Shown: one piece after another, positions 25,780-34,418 of the stretch
How the letters are laid out: every line of letters begins with the position of its first letter
Numbering within the stretch: position 1 is the stretch's first letter
Assembly (NCBI GenBank): GCA_030748735.1
Contig: JASMLK010000111.1
Coordinates: 1 to 48,927, forward strand
DNA: 48,927 nucleotides
Source: Myxococcota bacterium
GTDB taxonomy: Bacteria; Myxococcota_A; UBA9160; UBA4427
Reading direction: 5' to 3'
Notes under the pieces: model-generated
The model's input: the letters and a program-made list of their open reading frames with translations, nothing else
The model's database searches: none
What the model was told of the DNA's origin: nothing
Made by a program: the position numbers and the translations under genes

Positions 25780-26307
25780 TCAGACGACCTCGCAGGCTTC
25801 GAACGGGTCGTCGATCAGGAGGGCGTCACGCGCGAGGTCGTGGGGGTCGAGCGATTCGATCCGGGCGGCCAATCTGCGCCGCGCATGCCCCCAGCTTTCA
25901 CAGCGCTCCCAGGTCGAATGGCCGATCACGTAGGCGACGCCGCGAATCTCCTCGACCCGAAGCTCACCTTCGGTGGGCACGCACAGGCCGCCTGGGCACA
26001 CCAGGAATTCCGTCTCGACGATGAAGGGTTCGGGCTGCGACATCCGGGTGGAGCCGCCAAGGGGCGCGAGACTGGGGTCGGCGCTTCGCGTCTCGTTGCC
26101 GAGCGGCTGTCCAGGCGGGGGCCGGGGCCGGGGAGGGGAAGGCGGCGCTTCCCACGAGCTGTCGTCATCCATCGTTCGTCTGCCTCGAAACGAAGATAAC
26201 ATCGTGCCGGCGAGCGAAGCGCCGCCAAGCGCAACAATCCGCAGTGTGTAACGCAGCGATCGACGCCTTCGCGGGTCGAACGGCTTCGAGTGAGGCGTGG
26301 CAGACAT
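25780..26307 (-). CDS. Hypothetical membrane-anchored protein
   Basis: This 175-residue frame begins with a basic segment ('DPRRRRSLRYTLRIV'), one hydrophobic stretch ('VALGGASLAGTML'), a Pro-rich linker and a C-terminal domain with 'EFLVCPGGLCVPTEGEL' and 'FEACEVV'. It resembles an anchored envelope protein; no family is recognised. The start at 26307 leaves 12 bases to the divergent STT3-like GTG; ATG 26172 and ATG 26043 are shorter options that would remove the anchor. The larger antisense frame that continues upstream is an artefact of the neighbouring gene. Confidence 0.5.
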   Translation of the reverse strand: MSATPHSKPFDPRRRRSLRYTLRIVALGGASLAGTMLSSFRGRRTMDDDSSWEAPPSPPRPRPPPGQPLGNETRSADPSLAPLGGSTRMSQPEPFIVETEFLVCPGGLCVPTEGELRVEEIRGVAYVIGHSTWERCESWGHARRRLAARIESLDPHDLARDALLIDDPFEACEVV

Positions 26308-26319
26308 GGAGTCGAGGTC

Positions 26320-28530
26320 GTGAGCAGGCAGCACCCCGACGAGGGGTCGAATCGCGGGGCCGCGCAGCTGCCGGGACGGCGCCTGGCCTTCGCGTTCGCG
26401 GCGGCGGCCTTCCTGGTTCGACTGCTCCCGTTTCGCAGCGTCTTCCTCGAAGGCCGCGGAGCCGGTGTTCACTTCACCGACTCCGACGCCTACTACCACG
26501 CGCGCCGCATCGTCTACGACCTCGCCGCGTTCCCCGACACCCTCGCCTTCGACGCGTACCTGAACTTCCCGGTCGGCGCGAAGGCGATCTGGCCCCAGAC
26601 CTTCGACTGGCTGATCGCGGCGATACTCTGGCCCTTCGGCTTTGCCGATGATCCGGGCGCGGTGGCCCGCGTGATCGTCTTCATCCCGCCACTGCTGGGT
26701 GCGGCAACCGTCTACGCGTTGCACCGGATCGCGACCGCGCACTTCGAGCCGCTGGTCGCGCATCTCGCGGCCGCCGTGCTCGTACTGCTGCCCGCCCACT
26801 ACTGGTATTCGCAACTCGGCTTCGTCGACCACCACGCGGCGGTGGCGTTGTGTTCGACGGCATTGCTCGGGATGGGGCTTCGGGTCGTTCGCGCGGCCGA
26901 CGGCGGGCGGGTGGGGCGCCGCGATGCGACCGGCCTGGGCGTACTGTTTGCGTTCAATCTCTTGATCTGGCCCGGCGCGCTCCTCTATCTGGTGCTCGGG
27001 CTCACCGTGTTGCTCTGGACTGGTGTCTTTTCGCGCGACGCACGCACCCGGTCGGGCTTGCTCGACACGGTGTGGCTTTCCTGTGTGGTCGCGTGGCTCG
27101 GCATCGCGCCCTGGTCGCTCGGCAACGATTGGCCGCAGTGGGGGCCGTACAGCGCGGTGGTGTTGTCGAACTTCCAGCCCTGGTTCCTGGCTGCCGTCGG
27201 GTTTTCGAGTTGGTTGGCTTTGCGTGTCGATCGGCGCCGACCCGACGCTGCACCGAGTTCGCGCGTCGGCCTCGCACTGGCCGCGGCGGCTCTCGTGATC
27301 ACCATGAGTTTTCTCGCGATTCCGGAACTGGCATCGAGTGTTCGCGATTCGTCGCAGTGGTTGGGAAAGGGCGACGCCTTCCAGGCGCTGGTAGGTGAAT
27401 CGGTTCCCCTCTTCACGCTGCATGGCAAGTTCACGACCGCGATCGCGACGTCGCGGCTTTCGTGGTTCGTCTTCGTGTTCCCGCTGGCGGCGTTGTCGCT
27501 CGCGTGGCGATGTCGTTCGGACGAGGGCCGCAGCACGACCTGGGCAGTGCTGTTCTGGGGAATGGTCTTGTTCGGCTTCACCCTCGCGCAGAAGCGCTTC
27601 TTCAACACGTTTTCGGTGTGGATGGCGCTCGCGATGGCACTCGCGGCCGCCGAATTCTCGAAGCAGCATTTCGTTCCTCCGCAGCATCGCAAGCTCTTCG
27701 GTGCAGCCGTCTGCTTCGTGTTCATGTTGCCCGCCCTCGGTTTCTACGGAGGACCGCTTCGCATGCTCGGTGTCGAGGCCGTCGAAGCCAACCCGCGCAT
27801 CGACGCCAACCGCGCGCGGCGCGAACTGGTGAACTGGTTGCGCGAGCACACGCTCGAAACGTCGGGTTATCTCGACGCCAACGCGGCCCCCGAATACGGC
27901 GTCCTCGCGCGTTGGGGAGAAGGGCACTTCATCACCCAGGGCGCTCGACGCCCGGCCGTGATGGGCAATTTCGGTGACGATCTCGGTCGCGATCATTTTC
28001 TCCTCGCGCGCAGCTTCTTCAATGCGTCCCCCGAGCGTGCGAGCGAGATTCTCGACGAATTGAAGGTGCGCTACGTCGTGATCGCGTCGGCTGCCGAATC
28101 GCGGCCGATGGCGAGACATCTCTTTCGCACCGACGGTGCGCGCCTCGGTCGCTATCGCTTCGTCCACGAAATCGGCGGGATCTCGGGTTTGCAGGTCCCC
28201 GCCTACAAGGTGTTCGAGTTCGTGAAGGGCGCTGTGCTCGAGGGTCGCGCCGCACCGCGAAGCCTCGTCAAGGTCGAACTCGAACGCACGACGCGCGAGG
28301 GACGGGCCAGCGTGTACGAGGAAGTCGCCGAGACGGACCCGCAGGGCCGCTATCGCGTGCGGGTCGCCCACCCGACGCGCGCGCATCCGGGGGGCGTCGC
28401 GACCGCCGAGCGCTATCGCGTTTCGAGTGCAGGCGAGGAAGTCTGGGTGGAAGTGCTGCCGGTTGCTGTGAGGGATGGCAGCGTGGTCGTGATACCACCC
28501 TTCGCGCCGTCGCCGCAGGCCGGCGACTGA
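26320..28530 (+). CDS. STT3-like oligosaccharyltransferase-family membrane protein
   Basis: This protein of about 736 residues has the STT3 layout: an N-terminal multi-helix GT-C domain and a soluble C-terminal part from about residue 480. The first-loop acidic motif is in 'FTDSDAYYHARR' (about residues 52-63) and a second motif 'FVDHH' is near 167. At the place of the acceptor-site WWDYG, the protein has 'ARWGEGHF' (about residue 530). The family moves a lipid-linked glycan to Asn of proteins; with the changed motif, activity or acceptor may differ. GTG 26320 with GGAG eight bases upstream is preferred over GTG 26290. A paralogue lies at 42581-44830. Confidence 0.82.
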   Translation: MSRQHPDEGSNRGAAQLPGRRLAFAFAAAAFLVRLLPFRSVFLEGRGAGVHFTDSDAYYHARRIVYDLAAFPDTLAFDAYLNFPVGAKAIWPQTFDWLIAAILWPFGFADDPGAVARVIVFIPPLLGAATVYALHRIATAHFEPLVAHLAAAVLVLLPAHYWYSQLGFVDHHAAVALCSTALLGMGLRVVRAADGGRVGRRDATGLGVLFAFNLLIWPGALLYLVLGLTVLLWTGVFSRDARTRSGLLDTVWLSCVVAWLGIAPWSLGNDWPQWGPYSAVVLSNFQPWFLAAVGFSSWLALRVDRRRPDAAPSSRVGLALAAAALVITMSFLAIPELASSVRDSSQWLGKGDAFQALVGESVPLFTLHGKFTTAIATSRLSWFVFVFPLAALSLAWRCRSDEGRSTTWAVLFWGMVLFGFTLAQKRFFNTFSVWMALAMALAAAEFSKQHFVPPQHRKLFGAAVCFVFMLPALGFYGGPLRMLGVEAVEANPRIDANRARRELVNWLREHTLETSGYLDANAAPEYGVLARWGEGHFITQGARRPAVMGNFGDDLGRDHFLLARSFFNASPERASEILDELKVRYVVIASAAESRPMARHLFRTDGARLGRYRFVHEIGGISGLQVPAYKVFEFVKGAVLEGRAAPRSLVKVELERTTREGRASVYEEVAETDPQGRYRVRVAHPTRAHPGGVATAERYRVSSAGEEVWVEVLPVAVRDGSVVVIPPFAPSPQAGD

Positions 28531-28654
28531 ACCGGATCTTTCTCGGGGTCTGTCCGGATCGAGTTGCGCCCGCGTTTCGTCGCTACTGCCAAAACGCCTG
28601 TGCATGTGCGCCGCCGTGCGCGCCAACCCCCGGGAGCAACCATCGTGATACTGC

Positions 28655-28801
28655 GTGAAAAGGCCACGGACACTCATCTTCTCGCGCAAGCTGCTCAAGC
28701 AGATCGGCGCGGGAACCAGCGAGTGGGAAGCCTCCGTGCCCGAAGAAGTTGCGCGCATCATCAAGGCGCGGCACTTCTTCGGTTGGCCGAAGAAGCAGTA
28801 G
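28655..28801 (+). CDS. Small protein or 3' remnant (48 residues)
   Basis: This short frame has coding-like character: strongly C/G-ending codons from its tenth residue on, and a balanced sequence 'LLKQIGAGTSEWEASVPEE' ending 'HFFGWPKKQ'. The GTG at 28655 lacks a clear ribosome site and a stop lies just upstream, so it may be the tail of a decayed gene. It is the only gene candidate in the stretch 28531-28840. No family is recognised. Confidence 0.4.
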   Translation: MKRPRTLIFSRKLLKQIGAGTSEWEASVPEEVARIIKARHFFGWPKKQ

Positions 28802-28840
28802 CGGGCGGCGCCGGCCTGCCGAGTACCCCGCGCGTTCGGC

Positions 28841-29629
28841 TCAATCGAGTTCGGAGAACGCCGCGCCGGGGATCACCTGAGGGCCAGCGAGCGAGCCGCC
28901 GTCCACGATGAATTCGGCGCCCGTCGAATAGGACGACTCGTCGCTCGCGAGGTAGAGCGCGAGGTTCGCGACCTCACTCGCCTGGCCGATGCGGGGGATG
29001 GGTTGTCCAGCGAAGTTCTGGTCCCTTTCAGCGGGGACTTCTTCGTCGACCTCGAGGCCGGTCATCGGGGTCGCCACGCCACCGGGGTGAACGGAGTTGA
29101 CGCGAATGCCCAACGACCCGAGTTCGAGCGCAGCGACCTTTGTCATTCCGCGCATCGCGAACTTGCTCGCCGTATAGGCGACGAGTCCCGGGGTGCCCGT
29201 CATGCCGGCCGTCGACGAGATGTTGACGATCGACCCGCCCCCGGCCCTGCGCATGGGCTCCGCCACGGCCTTCATGCCGACGAAGCAGCTGACCTGGTTG
29301 ACCTCGATGACGCGCATGTATTCGTCGAGGGAGGTTTCGAGCATCGGGGCCATGTGAAGGATGCCCGCGTTGTTGACGAGCACGTCGACCTTGCCGAAGG
29401 CCTGTTCGGCGGCAGAGACGACTTCCGCCCACGAATCTTCGTGACGCACGTCGTGGTGGCAGTAGATGGCGGCGTCACCGATGCCGGCGGCGGTTTCCTT
29501 GCCCTCGGCGTCGAGAATGTCGGTTACGATGACCTTGGCGCCTTCCGCCGCGAAGAGCTTCGCCTCGACCGCGCCCTGACCGCGGGCTGCACCGGTAATG
29601 ATGGCGACCTTGTCGTCGAGTCGACCCAT
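28841..29629 (-). CDS. Short-chain dehydrogenase/reductase (3-alpha/3-beta or 20-beta HSD-like)
   Basis: This 262-residue classical SDR has 'TGAARGQG' at residues 12-19, 'NNAGIL' near 90, and the catalytic 'ISSTAG' and 'YTASK' (about residues 140-160). 'DGGSLAG' near the end is the common closing motif. The opening 'GRLDDKVAIITGAARGQG' resembles hydroxysteroid and levodione-type dehydrogenases; the substrate is not certain. The start at 29629 is supported by AAGGAG seven bases upstream. The gene stands alone between convergent and divergent neighbours. Confidence 0.94.
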   Translation of the reverse strand: MGRLDDKVAIITGAARGQGAVEAKLFAAEGAKVIVTDILDAEGKETAAGIGDAAIYCHHDVRHEDSWAEVVSAAEQAFGKVDVLVNNAGILHMAPMLETSLDEYMRVIEVNQVSCFVGMKAVAEPMRRAGGGSIVNISSTAGMTGTPGLVAYTASKFAMRGMTKVAALELGSLGIRVNSVHPGGVATPMTGLEVDEEVPAERDQNFAGQPIPRIGQASEVANLALYLASDESSYSTGAEFIVDGGSLAGPQVIPGAAFSELD

Positions 29630-29730
29630 GGGTTTCTCCTTGCTGCAGTGGTTTGTAGAGGGATGCTGCGCTGATCGATGTTTCAGCCGCGCTCGAACTT
29701 CTGCGTCGCGGGGCGTCCTGGAAATGCAGG

Positions 29731-30777
29731 CTAGTGCGCGCGTTCGAGACGTGCCGCGTGATGTGCGAGGAGCAGCGTGCTGCAGGCCGTGACGAACGCG
29801 CCGCCTTGATGGATGACCGCGAGCGTGAGGGGCGTCTGCCAGAGTGCGGTCAACGCGCCCAGCACGAACTGAATGGACAAGACGGCGAGGAGTTGGTCGC
29901 AGACCAGAGTAGAAGCCCCCCTGGAGGCGGCACGCAGCTTCCACCACGCGACGCCGCCCCACGCCATCAGCGCGAAGCCGAGCGCGCGGTGGATGTAGTG
30001 GATCGCGACCGGGTCATTGATCAGGGTGTGGAGGAGGGGGCCTTCGGGAATCAATCCCCCCGGTAGGTAGTGGCCGTTCATGTCGGGAAAGCTCGGGAAG
30101 AGGATGCCCGCGTGGGTGCCGGCCATGAAGGCCCCGTACAGGATCTGCACCGCGAGCATGAGCATCAGGAGCGCGGGGTAGAACTGTAAACCCCTTACGC
30201 CGGGCAGCACCCGCCCGAATCGCAAGTCCATCAGCATCCACAGATTCCATCCGGCGATCACGAAGGCGAGGCTGAGGTGAGAGGCCAGGCGGAAGTGGCT
30301 CACCTCGGGACGGTCGATCAAGCCGCTCTGCACCATGTACCAGCCGAGCAGGCCCTGGCCGCCGCCGAGCGCGATGGCGACCAGGATACGGAACGAAAGC
30401 CAACCCTCGAGGCGTCCACGCAACTGGAAGTAGAGCCAGGGGATGAAGGCGATCAGCGCGATCGTGCGCCCGAGCACGCGATGCGTGTACTCCCAGAAGA
30501 AGATGCGCTTGAAGTCCGCGACTTCCATCCACGCATTGACTTCCCGGTACTGCGGCGACGTCTTGTACGCATCGAACGCCTCGTTCCAGGCCGCTTCGCC
30601 GATCGGCGGGAGCACACCCATCACGGGACGCCAGTCGACCATCGAGAGGCCAGATTCGGTGAGCCGGGTAATTCCCCCGACGAGCACCATTGAAAACACG
30701 GTGGCGAACAGCAGCCACAGCCAGCGGACGATGGAGGGATCCACCGAACGGTGGGCGGGCATTTCACTTTGGATCAT
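29731..30777 (-). CDS. ctaA: Heme A synthase (COX15/CtaA)
   Basis: This 348-residue membrane protein converts heme O to heme A for aa3-type cytochrome oxidases. It has about eight helices and the paired His sites 'EYTHRVLGR' and 'SHLSLAF' in the first half and 'HYIHRALGF' and 'VIHQGGAF' in the second, plus the typical 'GGITRLTESGLSMVDW' loop after helix 1. It is of the long, two-bundle type seen in proteobacteria and mitochondria. ctaB and the oxidase genes are not next to it. Confidence 0.97.
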   Translation of the reverse strand: MIQSEMPAHRSVDPSIVRWLWLLFATVFSMVLVGGITRLTESGLSMVDWRPVMGVLPPIGEAAWNEAFDAYKTSPQYREVNAWMEVADFKRIFFWEYTHRVLGRTIALIAFIPWLYFQLRGRLEGWLSFRILVAIALGGGQGLLGWYMVQSGLIDRPEVSHFRLASHLSLAFVIAGWNLWMLMDLRFGRVLPGVRGLQFYPALLMLMLAVQILYGAFMAGTHAGILFPSFPDMNGHYLPGGLIPEGPLLHTLINDPVAIHYIHRALGFALMAWGGVAWWKLRAASRGASTLVCDQLLAVLSIQFVLGALTALWQTPLTLAVIHQGGAFVTACSTLLLAHHAARLERAH

Positions 30778-30930
30778 GGTAATGGGCCGGGGAAGGTGGG
30801 CAGGTGTCGCGCAGGCTCAATGTGCAAACGGTTCTCACCAATAGCGAATTGGTTCGCAACGATACGTGCTCTTTGCGGGTGCGGCGAACCTGCGGCCGAA
30901 ACGCGAAGCCGTCAACAGGAGTGGGTAACG

Positions 30931-31815
30931 ATGAATGAAGGCCAGGGCGTGCTGCACCCCGCACCGGCTCCGACGCTTCCCTACGTCGTGATCGTGCAGG
31001 AAGACCCGCTCGATCGACGGGCGATGCGCGCCGCACTGGAAGGCCGCTTTCAGGTCACCTCCGTGGGCGACGGTTTCGACCTGTTGTCGTGCGTGCTCGA
31101 ACGCAAGCCGGACCTGGTCGTGCTCGATCTCGTCCTGCCCGGAATTCCCGGGCTCGAGGTCATCCACGCGCTGCAGTCGACCGGGCAGGACATCCCCATC
31201 ATCGCGACGGTGGGTGCAGACCGCCGGTCCGAGGACTGGCTTCGCGCGAGCATCATGGGCGCGCAGAAGCTCTTGCGCCGTCCGATTTCCGACCACGAGC
31301 TGCGTAGGTGGATAGACGCCGTGCTCTCCGACGCCGCGCCCACGAGGCCGACGCCCGAGGCCGCCGATGCGGCTGCGCTGCTGCTCGATGCCAGCTCCTC
31401 GAAGGTGCTCGACAACGACGATTTCAAGCGCTTCGTCGCCCGCGCGGTTCGCATGGATCGTAAGTTCGACCGCAGGTCGGCGGTCGCGCTCCTCCAGGCG
31501 CGTACGCATGCGACGCGCGATGAAGTGGTGTCGATCATGAGGGACGTGTTGCGCAGCGGCGACTTCATCACTTGCGCGGGCACCGATCAGGTCCTGGTGC
31601 TCACGCCCCTCACGCCACCCGAACACGTCCCCGCGATCTTCCGCCGCCTCGAGAAGTCGTTCGAGGAATACAATCTCACCGAGCGGCAGCTTCGCTGTGG
31701 CGTGGTGAGCGCCGAGCGAGCACACGCGGCCGAGTTCCTCGAATACCTCTTCGATGGTCTCGTGCCGTGGATCCAGATGCACGAGCTGATGGAGCGAGAC
31801 CTCTCGGCCATTTGA
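30931..31815 (+). CDS. Response regulator with degenerate GGDEF-like output domain
   Basis: This 294-residue protein begins with a receiver domain (about residues 18-125): acidic 'QEDPLDRR' at 23-30, phosphoacceptor Asp66 in 'VVLDLVLPG' and a Thr at 93. The conserved Lys is replaced by Arg117 in 'LLRRPIS'. The C-terminal half resembles a diguanylate cyclase by pattern, but where GGDEF should stand there is 'GTDQV', so cyclase activity is unlikely. It may bind a nucleotide or act by protein contact. AGGAG lies before the ATG. No histidine kinase is adjacent. The link to the next gene is about 90 bases. Confidence 0.8.
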   Translation: MNEGQGVLHPAPAPTLPYVVIVQEDPLDRRAMRAALEGRFQVTSVGDGFDLLSCVLERKPDLVVLDLVLPGIPGLEVIHALQSTGQDIPIIATVGADRRSEDWLRASIMGAQKLLRRPISDHELRRWIDAVLSDAAPTRPTPEAADAAALLLDASSSKVLDNDDFKRFVARAVRMDRKFDRRSAVALLQARTHATRDEVVSIMRDVLRSGDFITCAGTDQVLVLTPLTPPEHVPAIFRRLEKSFEEYNLTERQLRCGVVSAERAHAAEFLEYLFDGLVPWIQMHELMERDLSAI

Positions 31816-31904
31816 GCGCGCGGCCTCACGCGATCTTCGGCTGGCCTGTCGCGTTTCGGCGCGGCCGCTTGTCAGCGCCAACCATTCGGTGCAAGGTTGG
31901 GCGC

Positions 31905-34367
31905 GTGAAAGACCTCGCCGCGATCAAGCCCCCCCGTATCCTCGGGTTCCAGGAGATTTGCGCCGAGCCCGTCGGTGGCAAGGCGTCCGGTCTCGCGAAA
32001 CTTCACGCCATGGGACTGCGAATCCCGCCCGGCTTCGTACTCCTCGATGCCTCAGCGGAGCAGCTACCCGATGCACTCTTCGAGTGCTATCGCGCGCTTG
32101 GCGGGAGCCCGGTGGCGGTGCGTTCGTCCGCGCTCGACGAGGACGGGAGCGACGCTTCGTTTGCGGGCCAGTATGAAACGCTGCTCGGTGTCGAGGGCGA
32201 AGCCGCGCTGGGGGAGGCGGTGCGCGAATGCCTCGCGAGTCTCGACCATGCCCGCGCGGACGCCTATCGCACGGACCGTCCGGGGTCGCGCGAAGGAGGC
32301 TCGGGCGACCCGCGAGGCCCGGCTGGGCAAGCCCACGGATCTTCGATGTGCGTCGTGGTGCAGCGCATGGTGGATGCGCGTGCGGCGGGCGTGCTCTTCA
32401 CGGTCGATCCGGTGAGCCATCGGCGTGGGCATGTGGTGATCGATGCGGTGGAGGGGCTCGGCGAGGCGCTGGTGAGCGGAGAAGCGAGCCCCGACCAGTA
32501 CCGACTGGATCGCGAAGGGCAATTGCTACGCAGCGATCTCGTCGGCGAGGAGCCGATCCTCTCCCAACGCGAGTGCGAACAACTCGTGCGTGAAGCGCTG
32601 GCCGCCGAAGCCGACCGCGGCTGTCCCCTCGACCTCGAATGGGCGATCGACGAAGACGGCACGCTGTACTGGCTGCAGGCGCGACCGATCACGACGCTCG
32701 GCCCCGATCTCAACGAATTGGATACCGAGACCCTCGACCCCGAGCACGTCTACACGCGCTGCAACATCGGAGAGATGTTCCCGGGCGTTTGCACGCCGCT
32801 TTCCTATTCGTTCACCGCCTGGTCGATCGACGTGGCGATGCAGCGCATGCACATGCGTATCGGGATACAGGAAGCGTTCGTTCCGGCCTTTCGCTTCGTG
32901 CAGATGTCGTACGGACATCTCTTCCTGAACCTCACGACGCTGAGCGATGCGTCGAGCCAGACGTTCGGTGGGGACGTGAGTGACCTCACCCTTTCGATCT
33001 GCGGTCGCATCGTCACCGAGCCTGAACTCGTGGTGAAGCCTCCTCCGCCGTTTGCGCGGCGCATGCGAAACGTCGTTGGCTATGTGCGCTACCTGCTCGG
33101 CCAGCGTTGGGCCCGTCGTTCGATGAAGCAGTTGATCGATGACCTCGTCTTCGAGCCCGCCGACGAAAGTGCGCTCGCCATGTGGACGGCCATCGACGAC
33201 AAGTTCGATGCCGCCTTCCACTCGATGGACTTTCACCTGGTCTCTTCGGCGACTTCGGGAATCATGACCCCCATTCTGCTCGGTGTACTCGCGAAGGGAG
33301 AAACGCCGCGCGAAGAACACCACGTGGAAGTGGCCGCCTTGTTGGCGGGCGCGAAGGATGTCGAGAGCGCCGACATCGCGGAAGGCGCTGCGCGGATTCT
33401 CGACGAGCTGCTCGCGGACCGCGAAGCCTGTGAGCACTTCGTCGGGCTCGAGGACGACGATGCCGTGGCCTGGCTTCGGGGCGATGAATCGCAGGAAGTG
33501 GGTCGTCTCTTCCGCGCCTATCTCGAGCGGCACGGTCACCGTGCGATCAAGGAACTCGAACTGCGCCAGCCCGAATGGCGCGAAGATCCACTGCCACTCG
33601 TGGTTTCCCTGAAGGCCAGCGCGCGTTCGCGTTTGCGCAGCGAAGACGAGTTCGACGAACAAGCGCGCCCGGCCCCCGCAGACGAAACCAGACACGGCAT
33701 CGCCCTGCGACTGCTCACGCGTTTCGCCCACCAGACCGTGCGCTCGCGCGAAGAAACCAAGTCGGGGCTCGTTGCCGTCGGGACGCGCTTCAAAGAGGGC
33801 TACCGCGAACTCGCCCGGCGCATGGTGGCCGAAGGGCTCCTCACCGATGAGGACGCGGTGTTCTTCCTGATGCACGAAGAACTCGGGAGACTCGTTCGCG
33901 GCGAACGACCCGGGCTCGTGGCACGCGCCCTCGAACGGCGCAGTGTCTTGGATCGACAAGCCGCATTGCAGTTCGACGACATCGTCAAGGGCGAACCCAT
34001 CCCGATCGTTCCCGAACTACCCGAAGGCACGAGTGAGCGGATGCTCAGCGGCACCGCGGTGAGCCGGGGGCGCATCGTTGGAACCGCACGTGTCGTCCAC
34101 ACGCCCGCCGAGGCCGAAGCGCTGGAACGTGGCGAGATCTTGATCGCGCCGATCACCGACGTCGGATGGACGCCGTATTTCAGCTTGATCTCCGGGCTCG
34201 TCACCGACATCGGGAGCGCGGTGTCGCACGGCGCCGTGGTGGCGCGTGAATTTGGGCTACCCGCGGTGGTGAACACCCGCTTCGCCACCCAGGTGTTCAA
34301 GACCGGCGACCGCGTCGTGCTCGACGCCGATCACGGGCACGTTCGGATCGCGACCGCGATCGACTGA
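31905..34367 (+). CDS. PEP synthase/rifampin phosphotransferase-like enzyme
   Basis: This 820-residue protein combines an ATP-grasp domain of the PPDK N-terminal type ('VRSSALDEDGSDASFAGQYE' near residue 72, 'GVLFTVDP'), a long helical middle domain (about residues 290-690) and a C-terminal swivelling His domain with 'VSHGAVVAREFG' (His775). The PEP/pyruvate-binding barrel of true PEP synthase is absent, so it matches the rifampin-phosphotransferase type, which transfers the beta-phosphate of ATP to a small acceptor. The middle domain should set the acceptor and is too divergent to read. The start is a GTG at 31905. The residue set for phosphate transfer looks intact. Confidence 0.88.
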   Translation: MKDLAAIKPPRILGFQEICAEPVGGKASGLAKLHAMGLRIPPGFVLLDASAEQLPDALFECYRALGGSPVAVRSSALDEDGSDASFAGQYETLLGVEGEAALGEAVRECLASLDHARADAYRTDRPGSREGGSGDPRGPAGQAHGSSMCVVVQRMVDARAAGVLFTVDPVSHRRGHVVIDAVEGLGEALVSGEASPDQYRLDREGQLLRSDLVGEEPILSQRECEQLVREALAAEADRGCPLDLEWAIDEDGTLYWLQARPITTLGPDLNELDTETLDPEHVYTRCNIGEMFPGVCTPLSYSFTAWSIDVAMQRMHMRIGIQEAFVPAFRFVQMSYGHLFLNLTTLSDASSQTFGGDVSDLTLSICGRIVTEPELVVKPPPPFARRMRNVVGYVRYLLGQRWARRSMKQLIDDLVFEPADESALAMWTAIDDKFDAAFHSMDFHLVSSATSGIMTPILLGVLAKGETPREEHHVEVAALLAGAKDVESADIAEGAARILDELLADREACEHFVGLEDDDAVAWLRGDESQEVGRLFRAYLERHGHRAIKELELRQPEWREDPLPLVVSLKASARSRLRSEDEFDEQARPAPADETRHGIALRLLTRFAHQTVRSREETKSGLVAVGTRFKEGYRELARRMVAEGLLTDEDAVFFLMHEELGRLVRGERPGLVARALERRSVLDRQAALQFDDIVKGEPIPIVPELPEGTSERMLSGTAVSRGRIVGTARVVHTPAEAEALERGEILIAPITDVGWTPYFSLISGLVTDIGSAVSHGAVVAREFGLPAVVNTRFATQVFKTGDRVVLDADHGHVRIATAID

Positions 34368-34418
34368 GGCGCCCCGGAGACGAGTTGTCTGAGGGCGCCG
34401 CAGCGATATCGTGCTGGG

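Noticed and set aside
25780..28764. 994-residue minus-strand frame
   Set aside because: Most of it is antisense to the STT3-like gene and shows charged, repetitive composition with no domain; only its last part (25780-26307) is kept.
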